Shown: positions 8,911-16,647, counted from the first letter of the stretch. The stretch: 19,476 bases of DNA from Faecalicoccus sp. (GCA_017941505.1 JAGAWH010000054.1:1-19476); one strand, 5' to 3'. Numbers and translations: made by a program. Notes: generated by a model from the letters alone, not told the origin.

Positions 8911-10983
8911 TTAATCAGCTTTTTTAGATGCAGCGATTACACGGCTTGCGTTTGGTTCCGGTACCGGATCATAACGGTTCATCTTAATGGAATAAGTTCC
9001 TAAACCTTGAGCCATAGAACGTAATTCAATGGAGTAGCGGGCGATTTCAGCCATCGGTACCTGTGCTTCAATGATCTGGTTGCCTTCGCTTGGAGTCATA
9101 CCCATGATAGCACCACGGCGCTTGTTCAAATCACCGATAACAGTTCCGGTATATTCATCCGGTACTACAACAGTAATATCCATGATCGGCTCTAATAAAA
9201 TCGGATGTGCTTTTTCCATACCGGCCTTAAATGCCAGTCTTGCAGCAAGTTTAAATGCCATTTCGGAAGAGTCTACATCATGATATTTACCATCGGTCAA
9301 AGTAGCCTTGATATTAACCATCTTATAGCCTGCAAGGTAACCTTCGTTGCAGCATTCTCTTAATCCGGCTTCAACAGCTGGGAAGTACTGTTTAGGTACA
9401 GCACCACCGAATACGCGTTCATCGAATTCCATCTCTTCAACACCCGGATTTGGTTCGAATTCAACAAATACATGACCGAACTGACCATGTCCACCGGACT
9501 GTTTCTTATGACGACCTTCTACAAGAACCTTCTTAGTGATTGTCTCACGATACATGATCTTCGGATCCTGAGTAAGAACTTCAGCTTTATATTTATTCTT
9601 TAATTTTGACAGAATAACATCCAGATGCTGGTCACCGATACCATAGATAACGGTTTCTCTTGTTTCCGGATTTACAACAATCTTGAATGTAGGATCTTCT
9701 TCTGCTAAGCGGGCAAGACCGTTAGACATCTTATCTTCATCGTTCTTAGATTTTGGCATTACAGCCTGACCGTACATCGGTTCGTCGAATACGATCTTAT
9801 CAGCCATAACAAGCTTACCTTTTTCGCATAATGTATCATTAGTTCCGGTATTAGCGAGCTTGATCAAAGCGCCGATATCGCCGGTAAATAACTTACCGCA
9901 CTTTGTCTGATGTTTACCGCGGATGGTATAAACGTCGGAAATCTTTTCCGGTTTTCCGTTGTTGGCATTCACGATTACAGAATCAGAGCTTAAAACACCG
10001 CTAAGAACCTTGATGTAGGAAATCTTACCGAACTGGTCAGCAATAGTCTTGAATACCTGAGCTGTCAATACTTCGTTTTCATTTGTTAAGAGTTCTACTT
10101 TTTCACCCTTCGGTGTAGTTGCCGTATACATACCCTTTTCAGAATATGTTGGGAAGTAGTTAACGATTAATGACATTAAACGCTGAATACCGATAGACTG
10201 GATAGCACTTCCGGAGAATACCGGGCAGATTTCACCGCTTCTAACGCCGATTCTTACACCCTTAGTCAGTTCAGCATCAGTAAATTCTTCACCTTCGAAG
10301 AACTTTTCCATCAGATCATCATCACTCATCGCAACTGCTTCAGCAATCTGATCTTTATACAGAGCAACATCATCCTGCATATCTTCAGGAACCGGCTGTG
10401 GAGTTTCACTGTTAGCCTTAGGGCCTTTATAATACCAAGCCTTGTTGGATAAGATATTTACAGAACCGATGCATTCGCCGTTTTCAACGATTGGTACTTC
10501 AAACGGAATAATGCTCTTACCGAATTCTTCGTGTAATTTGCCATAAGCATCTGCAAAGCTGGTATGTTCTTCATCTAATTTGTTAATAAAGAAGATTGTC
10601 GGCTTGCCGGCTTCACGAGCCTGCTTATAAGCTAACTTTGTACCGGATTCCAAAACGTTTTTCGCATTGGCAACGATAAGGCAGCTTTCACTAACCGCAA
10701 AGCCGGCCTGCTTTTCGCCTACGAAATCCAGATAACCCGGTGTGTCGATAAAGTTGATTTTGCAGTCATTCCATTCAATTGGAACGATAGAAGTATATAC
10801 AGATAAACCACGGCGGATTTCTTCCTGATCGAAGTCGATTAATGAGCTTCCATCACTTGTTCTACCGAAGCGGTCTGTAGCTTTTGTATAATACAGCATA
10901 GCCTCAAGCACAGATGTTTTACCTGCACCGCTATGCCCGATGACCGATACGTTGCGTACCTCTGAACTTAAATAATCTCGCAT
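8911..10983 (-). CDS. EF-G-like translational GTPase (EF-G paralogue)
   Basis: A 690-residue member of the EF-G superfamily. GTPase motifs are intact: P-loop GHSGAGKTS (16-24), switch II D80TPG and N134KLD137. The switch I region reads EEIRRGLSVYTSIVPIEW (about 55-71) rather than the ERERGITI form of canonical EF-G, which marks the EF-G-like/EF-G2 branch. The domain II, III, IV (GGHGQFGHVFVEFEP about 497-511) and V (NKRRGAIMGM about 623-632) landmarks follow. Tet(M)-type ribosome protection was considered, but the switch I form and the domain IV sequence do not suggest it. The gene follows the ankyrin gene by 18 bases, with GGAGGG as its binding site, and ends in a terminator. Its specific role in translation is unknown; a canonical fusA is expected elsewhere. 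Confidence 0.9.
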   Translation of the reverse strand: MRDYLSSEVRNVSVIGHSGAGKTSVLEAMLYYTKATDRFGRTSDGSSLIDFDQEEIRRGLSVYTSIVPIEWNDCKINFIDTPGYLDFVGEKQAGFAVSESCLIVANAKNVLESGTKLAYKQAREAGKPTIFFINKLDEEHTSFADAYGKLHEEFGKSIIPFEVPIVENGECIGSVNILSNKAWYYKGPKANSETPQPVPEDMQDDVALYKDQIAEAVAMSDDDLMEKFFEGEEFTDAELTKGVRIGVRSGEICPVFSGSAIQSIGIQRLMSLIVNYFPTYSEKGMYTATTPKGEKVELLTNENEVLTAQVFKTIADQFGKISYIKVLSGVLSSDSVIVNANNGKPEKISDVYTIRGKHQTKCGKLFTGDIGALIKLANTGTNDTLCEKGKLVMADKIVFDEPMYGQAVMPKSKNDEDKMSNGLARLAEEDPTFKIVVNPETRETVIYGIGDQHLDVILSKLKNKYKAEVLTQDPKIMYRETITKKVLVEGRHKKQSGGHGQFGHVFVEFEPNPGVEEMEFDERVFGGAVPKQYFPAVEAGLRECCNEGYLAGYKMVNIKATLTDGKYHDVDSSEMAFKLAARLAFKAGMEKAHPILLEPIMDITVVVPDEYTGTVIGDLNKRRGAIMGMTPSEGNQIIEAQVPMAEIARYSIELRSMAQGLGTYSIKMNRYDPVPEPNASRVIAASKKAD

Positions 10984-11001
10984 AGTTAATTCCCTCCTGT
11001 A

Positions 11002-11673
11002 TTATTTTAAAATTGGCTCTAATTGAGCGCGGCAATGTTCGCGCACGTAATCCAATGCGACATGTCCCTGCTTATCAACCATATCTTTATCAGCTCCATA
11101 AGCAAGTAATTTTTCTACTAAACTTGGATATCCGCCGTAAGCTGCTCTCATTAATGCAGTGCAGCCATTATTATCGAATAAGTTGACGTTGGCGTTTCTT
11201 TCCAAAAGCAGTGAAATTGTATCACGCTTAAATGCGATGCAGGCTTCCATTAAAGCAGTACGTCCTACTTCATCCTGAGCGTTGATATCAGCACCGGCAT
11301 CCAGCAAAAGCTGTACACAGCGATCCTGTCCTAACAGGGCAGCACGCATCAGGGCAGTACGTCCATTATCATCTTTCGCATTTACATCTGCACCGGAGTT
11401 AATCAAAGCTTTACAAATTGTTCTGTTACCTTTTTTAGCTGCTCCCATCAATGCAGTTTTGTTCTTGTTGTCAACCGCATTTACATCAGCGCCATTGTCA
11501 ATCAATACCTGAACTACATCTTTGCGGTTGCGCTTAGCAGCACGCATCAATGCGGTACGTCCATCACCATTTTGATAGTTCACGTCAGCGCCGGCTGCAA
11601 TCTGTCCGCATACCATCGGAAAGTCGCCGTTTGCACAGGCATCCCAAAATACCTTATTGAAATTTTGATCCAT
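11002..11673 (-). CDS. Ankyrin-repeat protein
   Basis: A 223-residue protein made almost wholly of ankyrin repeats, about six full ones plus partial caps. The 33-residue unit recurs as D-x-x-G-R-T-A-L-M-x-A-A, then two helices ending in LL..GADVN (GADVN near 28-32, 62-66, 95-99; GADIN near 128-132). No signal peptide or membrane segment is seen, so it is probably a cytoplasmic binding scaffold. It has no enzymatic domain. The start has AAGGAGG upstream. It is the first long gene behind a promoter, leader ORF and hairpin, and is followed at 18 bases by the EF-G-like gene, which suggests a functional link such as control or folding of that GTPase. That link is inference. Repeated DNA words matching TALMRAA occur along the gene, so internal duplication is evident. 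Confidence 0.92.
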   Translation of the reverse strand: MDQNFNKVFWDACANGDFPMVCGQIAAGADVNYQNGDGRTALMRAAKRNRKDVVQVLIDNGADVNAVDNKNKTALMGAAKKGNRTICKALINSGADVNAKDDNGRTALMRAALLGQDRCVQLLLDAGADINAQDEVGRTALMEACIAFKRDTISLLLERNANVNLFDNNGCTALMRAAYGGYPSLVEKLLAYGADKDMVDKQGHVALDYVREHCRAQLEPILK

Positions 11674-11698
11674 ATTATTTCCTCCTTATTATTTTGAT

Positions 11699-11741
11699 CG
11701 AAATAACATAAAAGCCGGAATACAGCCTCGTACCCCAGCTT
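11699..11741 (-). terminator. Attenuator-like hairpin before ankyrin gene
   Basis: The minus strand pairs AAGCTGGGG (11741-11733) with TTCCGGCTT (11720-11712), nine pairs including three G-U, extended by TAC/GTA around the loop GAGGCT. The tail is TTATGTTATTT, U-rich but interrupted. The 5' arm starts inside the stop codon of the leader ORF, so a ribosome finishing that ORF would cover it. Function as a terminator is plausible but unproven. Confidence 0.55.
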
Positions 11742-11802
11742 AATCGGCATGAAAGGAGCCGACACATTTATTTTCGTTTGTAACAGTGAAAACGTTTGTC
11801 AT
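11740..11802 (-). CDS. Candidate 20-residue leader peptide
   Basis: Short ORF encoding MTNVFTVTNENKCVGSFHAD. It has a good ribosome binding site, AAGGGAG, eight bases before the ATG, and lies in the leader between the ankyrin/EF-G-like promoter and the attenuator-like hairpin. Its TAA overlaps the first bases of the hairpin stem, the geometry used by translation-controlled attenuators. No obvious run of one amino acid points to a sensed tRNA. A longer version starting at 11823 is possible in the same frame but has no visible binding site. Translation is not demonstrated; a chance ORF of this length is possible. Confidence 0.45.
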   Translation of the reverse strand: MTNVFTVTNENKCVGSFHAD

Positions 11803-11826
11803 GTCTACCACTCCCTTCGACATGAC
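11798..11826. repeat. 8+8 bp perfect inverted repeat at ankyrin operon start
   Basis: Arms GTCATGTC and GACATGAC are separated by 13 bases. The centres of the arms are 21 bases apart, two helical turns, so it could be a dimeric repressor operator; it spans roughly -4 to +25 of the predicted start near 11822. As RNA it would put the leader-ORF binding site in the loop and its ATG in the 3' arm, but the predicted start would clip the 5' arm. Confidence 0.75.
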
Positions 11827-11828
11827 TA

Positions 11829-11856
11829 ATTATATAAAAACCTCTTATTTCTGCAA
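11829..11856 (-). promoter_or_regulatory. Promoter of ankyrin/EF-G-like operon
   Basis: TTGCAG, 16-base spacer, TATAAT on the minus strand, after the rnr stop. It starts transcription at about 11822, giving a leader of about 150 bases before the ankyrin gene. Confidence 0.75.
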
Positions 11857-11911
11857 ATCAAGTACCAAGTTGGACAGATACTGTACCAATCAATCCACCC
11901 GTCCTATAAAA

Positions 11912-13969
11912 TTAACGATATTTGGAACCAATAACTTCGAATGTTACCTGGCCTTTTTCTTTCACTGCTTCTACACATGCCACCTTAACACGTTTACCGA
12001 TGGTATATTCTTTTCCGTTATTTTCGCCAATTAAACGCATATGAAGGTCATCATATACATAAAAATCATCCTGCAGCATCCTTGCCGGAACCAAACCTTC
12101 CACGGTATTTTCCAACATCACAAAGAAACCGAATTTTGCGACACCGGTGATTACACCTTCAAATACTTCACCGATATGGTCTTCCATATATTGTGCCTTT
12201 TTGTAGTCATCTACAGCTCTTTCCACAGTAATCGCATCTCTTTCCTTAGCCGATGCATGTAAAGCCTGTTTTTCAATTTTTGATACTTCAAAATCACGGT
12301 TTTTATCGCTTTTTTCAAAAACATATCGTCTCAGCATTCTATGAACGATCAAATCCGGATAGCGGCGAATCGGTGAAGTAAAATGACAGTACTCTTCCAA
12401 TCCTAACCCAAAATGTCCCTGGCATTTTTCCGAATATACCGCCTTCTGCATCGCACGAAGTGTCATCATCGACATCACTTCACGGGTATATGGATCTTCT
12501 ATAGAATCCAAAAATTCCTGAAGTTCTTTGGATGTTATATTTTCCGGATCAAAATCCCAGATAATATGCATTAAATAGGCCATGCGCATCAAAGATTCAA
12601 TACGGTCCGGGTCCGGTTTCTGGTGAATACGATACATGCCCGGTATTTTTTCGCTGTTTAAAAGATGAGCAACACAGACGTTGGCAGAGATCATAAACTG
12701 CTCGATCATCTCTTCGGCAAAGCCTCTTGTCTTTACATACACATCGATTGGTTTACCCCTGTCATCCAATTCAATCCGCGCTTCGGGTGATTCAAAATCA
12801 ATATTTCCTCTTTCTACAGACTGTTCCTTTAATCGCAGCGCAAGTTCTTTCATCATAAGAAGTGCATCTTGAATATCTTCATATTCTTCACTTTCTCCAT
12901 CAAAGAGCGCATTTACCTTTTGATAGGTACAGCGTCTGTTGGATTCTATCAAAGATGGGAATACATCAAAGGTTTTAATCTCACCTTTGGAATTGATGTT
13001 CATCTTACAGGTTATCGTACAGCGCTCCACATTTGGATTTAAAGAGCAGATTCCGTTGGAAAGTTCAAAAGGCAGCATCGGAATCACCCTGTCGCATAAA
13101 TAGATGCTGGTGGCTCTGGCATAGGCTTCCTTGTCAATGGAAGAGCCTTCCTCTACATAATGAGATACATCCGCAATATGAACATAAAGGATATATCCAT
13201 CTTTGGTCTTCTCGATCGAAATCGCATCATCAAAGTCTCTGGCATCATCACCATCAATCGTAATCGTAAATAAATCACGAAGATCCTTACGATTTTGGCG
13301 GTCCTTATCGGTTACTACCTGATCAATATCTTTGACTTCTTTTCTTACACGATTTGAAAATTCCGTACGTACATCCTTGGCATACAAAATCGATGTGATA
13401 TCCATGCCCGGTTCTTCTTCACTTCCCAATATCTTTTCAATTTTACATTCCATCGGATTGGAATACTTGATAATGGAAAGTACAGCTCGGTCCTGATTAT
13501 GAATCGTATACTTATCTATGTTTTTGATATGGAATGAACGATGCAGATCGACATCGCTGTAAAAGATAAACTCTTTTCTTCGCTTATAGAAGGTACCGGC
13601 AATCTTACGGATTCCTCTGCGATAAATATGAATCACTTCATTTTTCTTTGGATCTACATGCACCAATACCTCATCGCCATCAAAGGCATCTTTGGCATGA
13701 TTTTTTGATACATAGATTTTACTGTCTCCGTTTACCACGGCATATTCAAATTTAGAGATATCCTTAATCTTACCGGTAAAGTATTCCTTCTGATCGATTA
13801 AATAATACGATGTATGATCGTTGCAGATGATTTTCTCATCCTCTAAAGCGTTTAAAGCCTTCACAAAGGCGATAAACTCAGCTGAATTTTTAAGATGTAA
13901 TTCTTTTTCAAGATCTTTTTGGTTCCACTTGTTTTTCTTTTGAAATAATTCTAATAATCTTTGTTCCAT
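11912..13969 (-). CDS. rnr: Ribonuclease R
   Basis: A 3'-to-5' exoribonuclease of the RNB (RNase II/R) family that degrades structured RNA in the cytoplasm. The 685-residue protein has an N-terminal winged-helix region (about 1-60), cold-shock-like domains (about 65-205), the RNB catalytic domain with the metal-binding motif DDARDFDDA (about 241-249), the HFTSPIRRYPDLIVHR segment (about 541-556), and a C-terminal S1 domain (GVITGVAKFGFFVML about 622-636). The start at 13969 is chosen for its AAGGAGGT; the frame is open 15 codons further, but those codons read through the upstream terminator. It follows secG directly, as in many Bacillota, but smpB and ssrA, which often come next, are absent here. 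No clear terminator follows. Confidence 0.96.
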   Translation of the reverse strand: MEQRLLELFQKKNKWNQKDLEKELHLKNSAEFIAFVKALNALEDEKIICNDHTSYYLIDQKEYFTGKIKDISKFEYAVVNGDSKIYVSKNHAKDAFDGDEVLVHVDPKKNEVIHIYRRGIRKIAGTFYKRRKEFIFYSDVDLHRSFHIKNIDKYTIHNQDRAVLSIIKYSNPMECKIEKILGSEEEPGMDITSILYAKDVRTEFSNRVRKEVKDIDQVVTDKDRQNRKDLRDLFTITIDGDDARDFDDAISIEKTKDGYILYVHIADVSHYVEEGSSIDKEAYARATSIYLCDRVIPMLPFELSNGICSLNPNVERCTITCKMNINSKGEIKTFDVFPSLIESNRRCTYQKVNALFDGESEEYEDIQDALLMMKELALRLKEQSVERGNIDFESPEARIELDDRGKPIDVYVKTRGFAEEMIEQFMISANVCVAHLLNSEKIPGMYRIHQKPDPDRIESLMRMAYLMHIIWDFDPENITSKELQEFLDSIEDPYTREVMSMMTLRAMQKAVYSEKCQGHFGLGLEEYCHFTSPIRRYPDLIVHRMLRRYVFEKSDKNRDFEVSKIEKQALHASAKERDAITVERAVDDYKKAQYMEDHIGEVFEGVITGVAKFGFFVMLENTVEGLVPARMLQDDFYVYDDLHMRLIGENNGKEYTIGKRVKVACVEAVKEKGQVTFEVIGSKYR

Positions 13970-13984
13970 AGTACCTCCTTCCAC

Positions 13985-14006
13985 AAAAAAAGGCCTTTCG
14001 GCCTTT
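13985..14006 (-). terminator. Intrinsic terminator between secG and rnr
   Basis: Seven-pair stem AAAGGCC / GGCCTTT with a GAAA tetraloop, followed by T residues on the minus strand. It lies four bases after the secG stop and about four bases before the rnr ribosome binding site AAGGAGGT (13980-13973). Confidence 0.92.
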
Positions 14007-14010
14007 CCTA

Positions 14011-14241
14011 TCAAATAATCTGTAACGCGATTACAAGCGCAAAGAATAAAATACCAAAAAACAACGTCAGACGACTGATGATCTTTTCCGGTCCTCTTTC
14101 CTTTTGTACCGCAAACAAATTCAAGTCACCGCTTCCGGTAAATGCAGCTGATAAACCATCGGACTTACCGCTTTGAAGCAGAACTAAAATGATAATAATA
14201 CCGCTAACACACATTAATATAACATTTAATATATCTTTCAT
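14011..14241 (-). CDS. secG: Preprotein translocase subunit SecG
   Basis: Small membrane subunit of the SecYEG translocon, 76 residues, normal for the family. Two membrane helices (about 6-23 and 56-75) flank a loop with the family features LQSGKSDGLSAAF and GS.D. The binding site AGGAAG is modest. The gene has an extended -10 promoter just upstream and a terminator just after it, followed at once by rnr. This secG-rnr linkage is common in Bacillota and supports the call. Confidence 0.93.
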   Translation of the reverse strand: MKDILNVILMCVSGIIIILVLLQSGKSDGLSAAFTGSGDLNLFAVQKERGPEKIISRLTLFFGILFFALVIALQII

Positions 14242-14268
14242 ATTTTCACTTCTTCCTAAGACTATGTC

Positions 14269-14277
14269 ATTATAACA
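14269..14277 (-). promoter_or_regulatory. Extended -10 promoter of secG
   Basis: TGTTATAAT on the minus strand: a perfect TATAAT with the TGN extension, 28 bases before the secG start. No good -35 box lies 16-18 bases upstream, as is usual for extended -10 promoters. Confidence 0.65.
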
Positions 14278-14304
14278 TAAATTATTTACAATTCTAGAAA
14301 ATTA

Positions 14305-15063
14305 TCATTTTTCTAGTTCTGTCAACTCTTTCACAATCCGATTTGGATAAATACCCATCCGTTCAATATCCTTTCGGGTATGGATTCCGGTCTCGACAAA
14401 GATCGTTTCTACCCCTGTGCGAACACCTAATAATATATCTGTTTCCAGATTATCACCGATTAAGACAACATCTTCTTTTTTTAATCTGTAGTGTTTTAAA
14501 CACAATTCCAGAATAATCGGACTCGGCTTGGCGATATCCGGCGATTTTTGATTCACTGCATATTCAAATATGGCAACAATGCTGCCGTTTCCTAATTCAA
14601 ATCCTCCCGGTTTTGCCAGTATCCTGTCCTTATTGGTTCCGATCAGCTTTGCACCATCCAACAAGCAGGTCAAAGCCTTTGAATAAGACATATAATTAGC
14701 ATCCTTATCCAAACCGACAAACAGAAAGTCCGGATGATCTTCCGTGATTTCAAAACCGTTTTCCTTTAATGCCTCAACTAATCCGTTTTGTCCGATATAC
14801 CACGCCTTATTTCCTTCATAATTCTGTCGCACGTATTCTGCCGAGGCCATTGCGCTGTTATAAAACATGTCCGGAGTAATTCCTTCATATCCCATATTGA
14901 GCATATGATCTGCATTCTCCTGCGGTGTACGCATGGAATTATTGCTCATAAACAGAAAAGGAATCTTATGTGAAAGGCAATAGTCGACAAACGATTTTGC
15001 GCTTTCAATGATTTGCGTACCGCGATACATCGTACCGTCCAGATCGAGTATCAAAGTTTTCAT
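14305..15063 (-). CDS. HAD-IIA family sugar-phosphatase (NagD-like)
   Basis: A 252-residue HAD-superfamily phosphohydrolase of the IIA (NagD/AraL/4-nitrophenylphosphatase) subfamily. Motif I is DLDGTMYRG (nucleophile D7, acid D9), motif II is FMSNNS (about 38-43), the motif III lysine lies in AKPSP (about 178-182) and motif IV is GDNLETDI (about 203-210). The large cap between motifs II and III (about 55-175) is of the C2A type. Likely substrates are small phosphate esters, but this cannot be fixed from sequence. The binding site AGGTG sits directly after the nusG terminator with no promoter room, so expression likely needs readthrough. Confidence 0.9.
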   Translation of the reverse strand: MKTLILDLDGTMYRGTQIIESAKSFVDYCLSHKIPFLFMSNNSMRTPQENADHMLNMGYEGITPDMFYNSAMASAEYVRQNYEGNKAWYIGQNGLVEALKENGFEITEDHPDFLFVGLDKDANYMSYSKALTCLLDGAKLIGTNKDRILAKPGGFELGNGSIVAIFEYAVNQKSPDIAKPSPIILELCLKHYRLKKEDVVLIGDNLETDILLGVRTGVETIFVETGIHTRKDIERMGIYPNRIVKELTELEK

Positions 15064-15074
15064 ATTTCACCTGC

Positions 15075-15102
15075 AAAAAAGAAAGTCTAGTCGACTTTCT
15101 TT
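15075..15102 (-). terminator. Intrinsic terminator overlapping the nusG end
   Basis: Ten-pair stem AAAGAAAGTC / GACTTTCTTT with loop GACTA, running into T residues on the minus strand. The 5' arm is the last codons of nusG and the stop TAG straddles the loop. The HAD gene's AGGTG (15072-15068) follows within three bases. Confidence 0.9.
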
Positions 15103-15635
15103 AAATCAATATAAGGTAATTCGGTATGGATCTCGCGTCCCATCAAAATCAATCGAACAGTTGCTTCCTGTTTTTCATCATCCATCGCAATTACGACACC
15201 TTCCAAGTCCTGATAAGCATCGCTGCGCATGATAAGAACACGGTCACCAACTTCATAATTAACTTGAACATTAATGTCACTGCGTCCTAAACGGCGAAGA
15301 ACGGCATCTACTTCCTCTTGTGCTACAGGGAATGGTTTAGCACCCTTACCGCTCGATCCGATAAATCCGGTTACACCCGGGGTATTACGTACAACATACC
15401 ATGCTTCATCGGTCATGACCATCTGTACCAATAAATATCCTGAAAAGAGATTACGGGTCTTTTCAACAGGCTTGTTGTTCTTATACTCAACGACTGTTTC
15501 TTCCGCTACAACAACCTGAAACAAGGTATCTTCTAAACCCATGGTCTTAATACGGCGCTCTAAGTTTTCTTTTACACGATTTTCCTGTCCGGCATATGTG
15601 TTAACCACATACCATTCTTTTTTTAACTCTGCCAT
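15087..15635 (-). CDS. nusG: Transcription elongation factor NusG
   Basis: RNA polymerase-binding elongation and pausing factor, 182 residues, typical length. The NGN domain occupies about 6-105 (WYVVNTYAGQENRVKENL near the start, FSGYLLVQM about 64-72, VRNTPGVTGFIG about 82-93) and the KOW domain about 128-160 (YEVGDRVLIM, DLEGVV). It follows secE by five bases, with TAGGAGC as its binding site. The rpmG-secE-nusG order is the standard bacterial one, normally ahead of the rplK-rplA ribosomal genes; here a terminator and a HAD phosphatase follow instead. Confidence 0.98.
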   Translation of the reverse strand: MAELKKEWYVVNTYAGQENRVKENLERRIKTMGLEDTLFQVVVAEETVVEYKNNKPVEKTRNLFSGYLLVQMVMTDEAWYVVRNTPGVTGFIGSSGKGAKPFPVAQEEVDAVLRRLGRSDINVQVNYEVGDRVLIMRSDAYQDLEGVVIAMDDEKQEATVRLILMGREIHTELPYIDLKKVD

Positions 15636-15640
15636 TTGTC

Positions 15641-15847
15641 TTATGCTCCTACGATCCAGCTGATTAATCCGCTGGCTGCCAGTTCACAAATGAAGAAATA
15701 CAGACCAAACAGTAACGTGAAAACAATTACTCTTCCACTATTGGAAAATAATTCTTTTGCGGTCGGCCATTTAACCGCGCGAATCTCCGAAATAATCCCT
15801 TTTGGGGAATACGTACGTTCTTTCTTTTCCTTTTTTTCTTTCGCCAT
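15641..15847 (-). CDS. secE: Preprotein translocase subunit SecE
   Basis: Small essential subunit of the SecYEG translocon, 68 residues with one membrane helix (about 40-65), the usual Gram-positive form. The family motif EIRAVKWPTAKEL (about 21-33) precedes the helix, and the N-terminus is strongly basic (KEKKEKKE). The binding site GAGGT overlaps the rpmG stop codon, so the two genes are probably translationally coupled; nusG follows at five bases. Confidence 0.96.
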   Translation of the reverse strand: MAKEKKEKKERTYSPKGIISEIRAVKWPTAKELFSNSGRVIVFTLLFGLYFFICELAASGLISWIVGA

Positions 15848-15856
15848 AAAAATACC

Positions 15857-16006
15857 TCACTTTGTCTCTTTGTGTATCGTATGTTTGCCGCATTTTGGGC
15901 AGTATTTTTTGATTTCTAAACGCTGTGCGTTTGTCTTCTTGTTCTTTTTTGTAACGTAATTTCTTGATAGACATTCAGAACACGTTAAAATGATTTTATC
16001 TGCCAT
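15857..16006 (-). CDS. rpmG: 50S ribosomal protein L33 (zinc-binding form)
   Basis: Large-subunit ribosomal protein of 49 residues, beginning [17 protein letters not shown] and ending with [16 protein letters not shown]. Two CxxC pairs (C9/C12 and C36/C39) make the zinc ribbon of the C+ type; many Bacillota also carry a zinc-free copy used when zinc is short. It lies nine bases ahead of secE in the classical rpmG-secE-nusG order. A weak binding site AAAGG precedes the ATG. The longer frame over the same DNA (15771-15974) is spurious. Confidence 0.97.
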   Translation of the reverse strand: MADKIILTCSECLSRNYVTKKNKKTNAQRLEIKKYCPKCGKHTIHKETK

Positions 16007-16032
16007 TCCATCACGCCTTTCATAACTAATTC

Positions 16033-16061
16033 AATTTAACATCAATATTTTCTATAGTCAA
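16033..16061 (-). promoter_or_regulatory. Promoter of rpmG-secE-nusG
   Basis: TTGACT, 17-base spacer, TAAATT on the minus strand, with a TG extension before the -10 box. The -35 box includes the TGA stop of the sigma factor gene, so the operon has its own start just after it. Confidence 0.75.
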
Positions 16062-16645
16062 TCAATCAAATGAAATTTTTTGACTTTCCTCATCGTATAC
16101 TGCACTTTTTTCATCGTAATACCGTAGGACTCGGCGATTTCAGCACTGCTCCAGCCGGCAATTTTCTTATCCAATATTGTTCTTTCAATCGGTGAAAGTA
16201 ATGTCGCCGCTTTAGACAAACATCTCTCCCACTCCAGCTTGACCATCACCTCATGGTGTACATCATACTCTAACACCTCTGTAAAATCGCCCAGATAGTG
16301 ATCATGAGCTTCACTGATGCGGGAATCCAGGCTGATTGTATCATTCATATAGTCAATCGCATGGCGAGACCAATAACGGAATAAATCGGTGATCAGATTA
16401 CTGACCGAATGGCGGTAGTAGGTATTAAATCCCATTGCCATATCCGGTCGATATTGATAAAGACATTTGATCAGCAGAGCATCTGCTTCACTGAAAATAT
16501 CAGCCCTGCTCACAATATTGGTGTTATCGCGAATCCCTTTTGCGGTGCAGATTGCCCCCAGCATGGGACGGAAATAATCAATTAATAATTGGATTGCCTC
16601 TTCATCCTTTTGGAAGAAAAGGTATATATATTCATTTATGTTCAT
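16058..16645 (-). CDS. SigH-like RNA polymerase sigma factor
   Basis: Sigma-70 family protein of 195 residues in the chromosomal place of Bacillus sigH (between rlmB/yacP and rpmG). Region 2 is visible around FNTYYRHSVSNLITDLFRYWSRH (about 73-95), followed by a linker that includes SLDSRI, and region 4 ends in the helix-turn-helix WSSAEIAESYGITMKKVQYTMRKVKK (about 165-190). It is divergent from Bacillus SigH (218 residues) but the arrangement matches, including the RH..DYMNDTISLD segment equivalent to the KH.PLNSYVSLD region. In an organism that probably does not sporulate it may control another process, such as competence or transition-phase genes; that is inference. The AAAGGAG binding site sits partly in the loop of a hairpin. 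Confidence 0.82.
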   Translation of the reverse strand: MNINEYIYLFFQKDEEAIQLLIDYFRPMLGAICTAKGIRDNTNIVSRADIFSEADALLIKCLYQYRPDMAMGFNTYYRHSVSNLITDLFRYWSRHAIDYMNDTISLDSRISEAHDHYLGDFTEVLEYDVHHEVMVKLEWERCLSKAATLLSPIERTILDKKIAGWSSAEIAESYGITMKKVQYTMRKVKKFHLID

Positions 16646-16647
16646 TT

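Noticed and set aside
11580..11765. 61-codon minus-strand frame across the ankyrin gene start
   Set aside because: It overlaps the ankyrin gene in another frame, runs through the hairpin, and has no good binding site.
11674..11911. tmRNA gene after rnr
   Set aside because: No tRNA-like ends, no CCA 3' end and no proteolysis-tag reading frame are visible in this 238-base gap.
13970..14014. 15-codon extension of the RNase R frame
   Set aside because: It reads through the secG terminator; AAGGAGGT marks the ATG at 13969.
15771..15974. 67-codon minus-strand frame over rpmG and secE
   Set aside because: It is an out-of-frame shadow of rpmG and secE, both of which are clear proteins.
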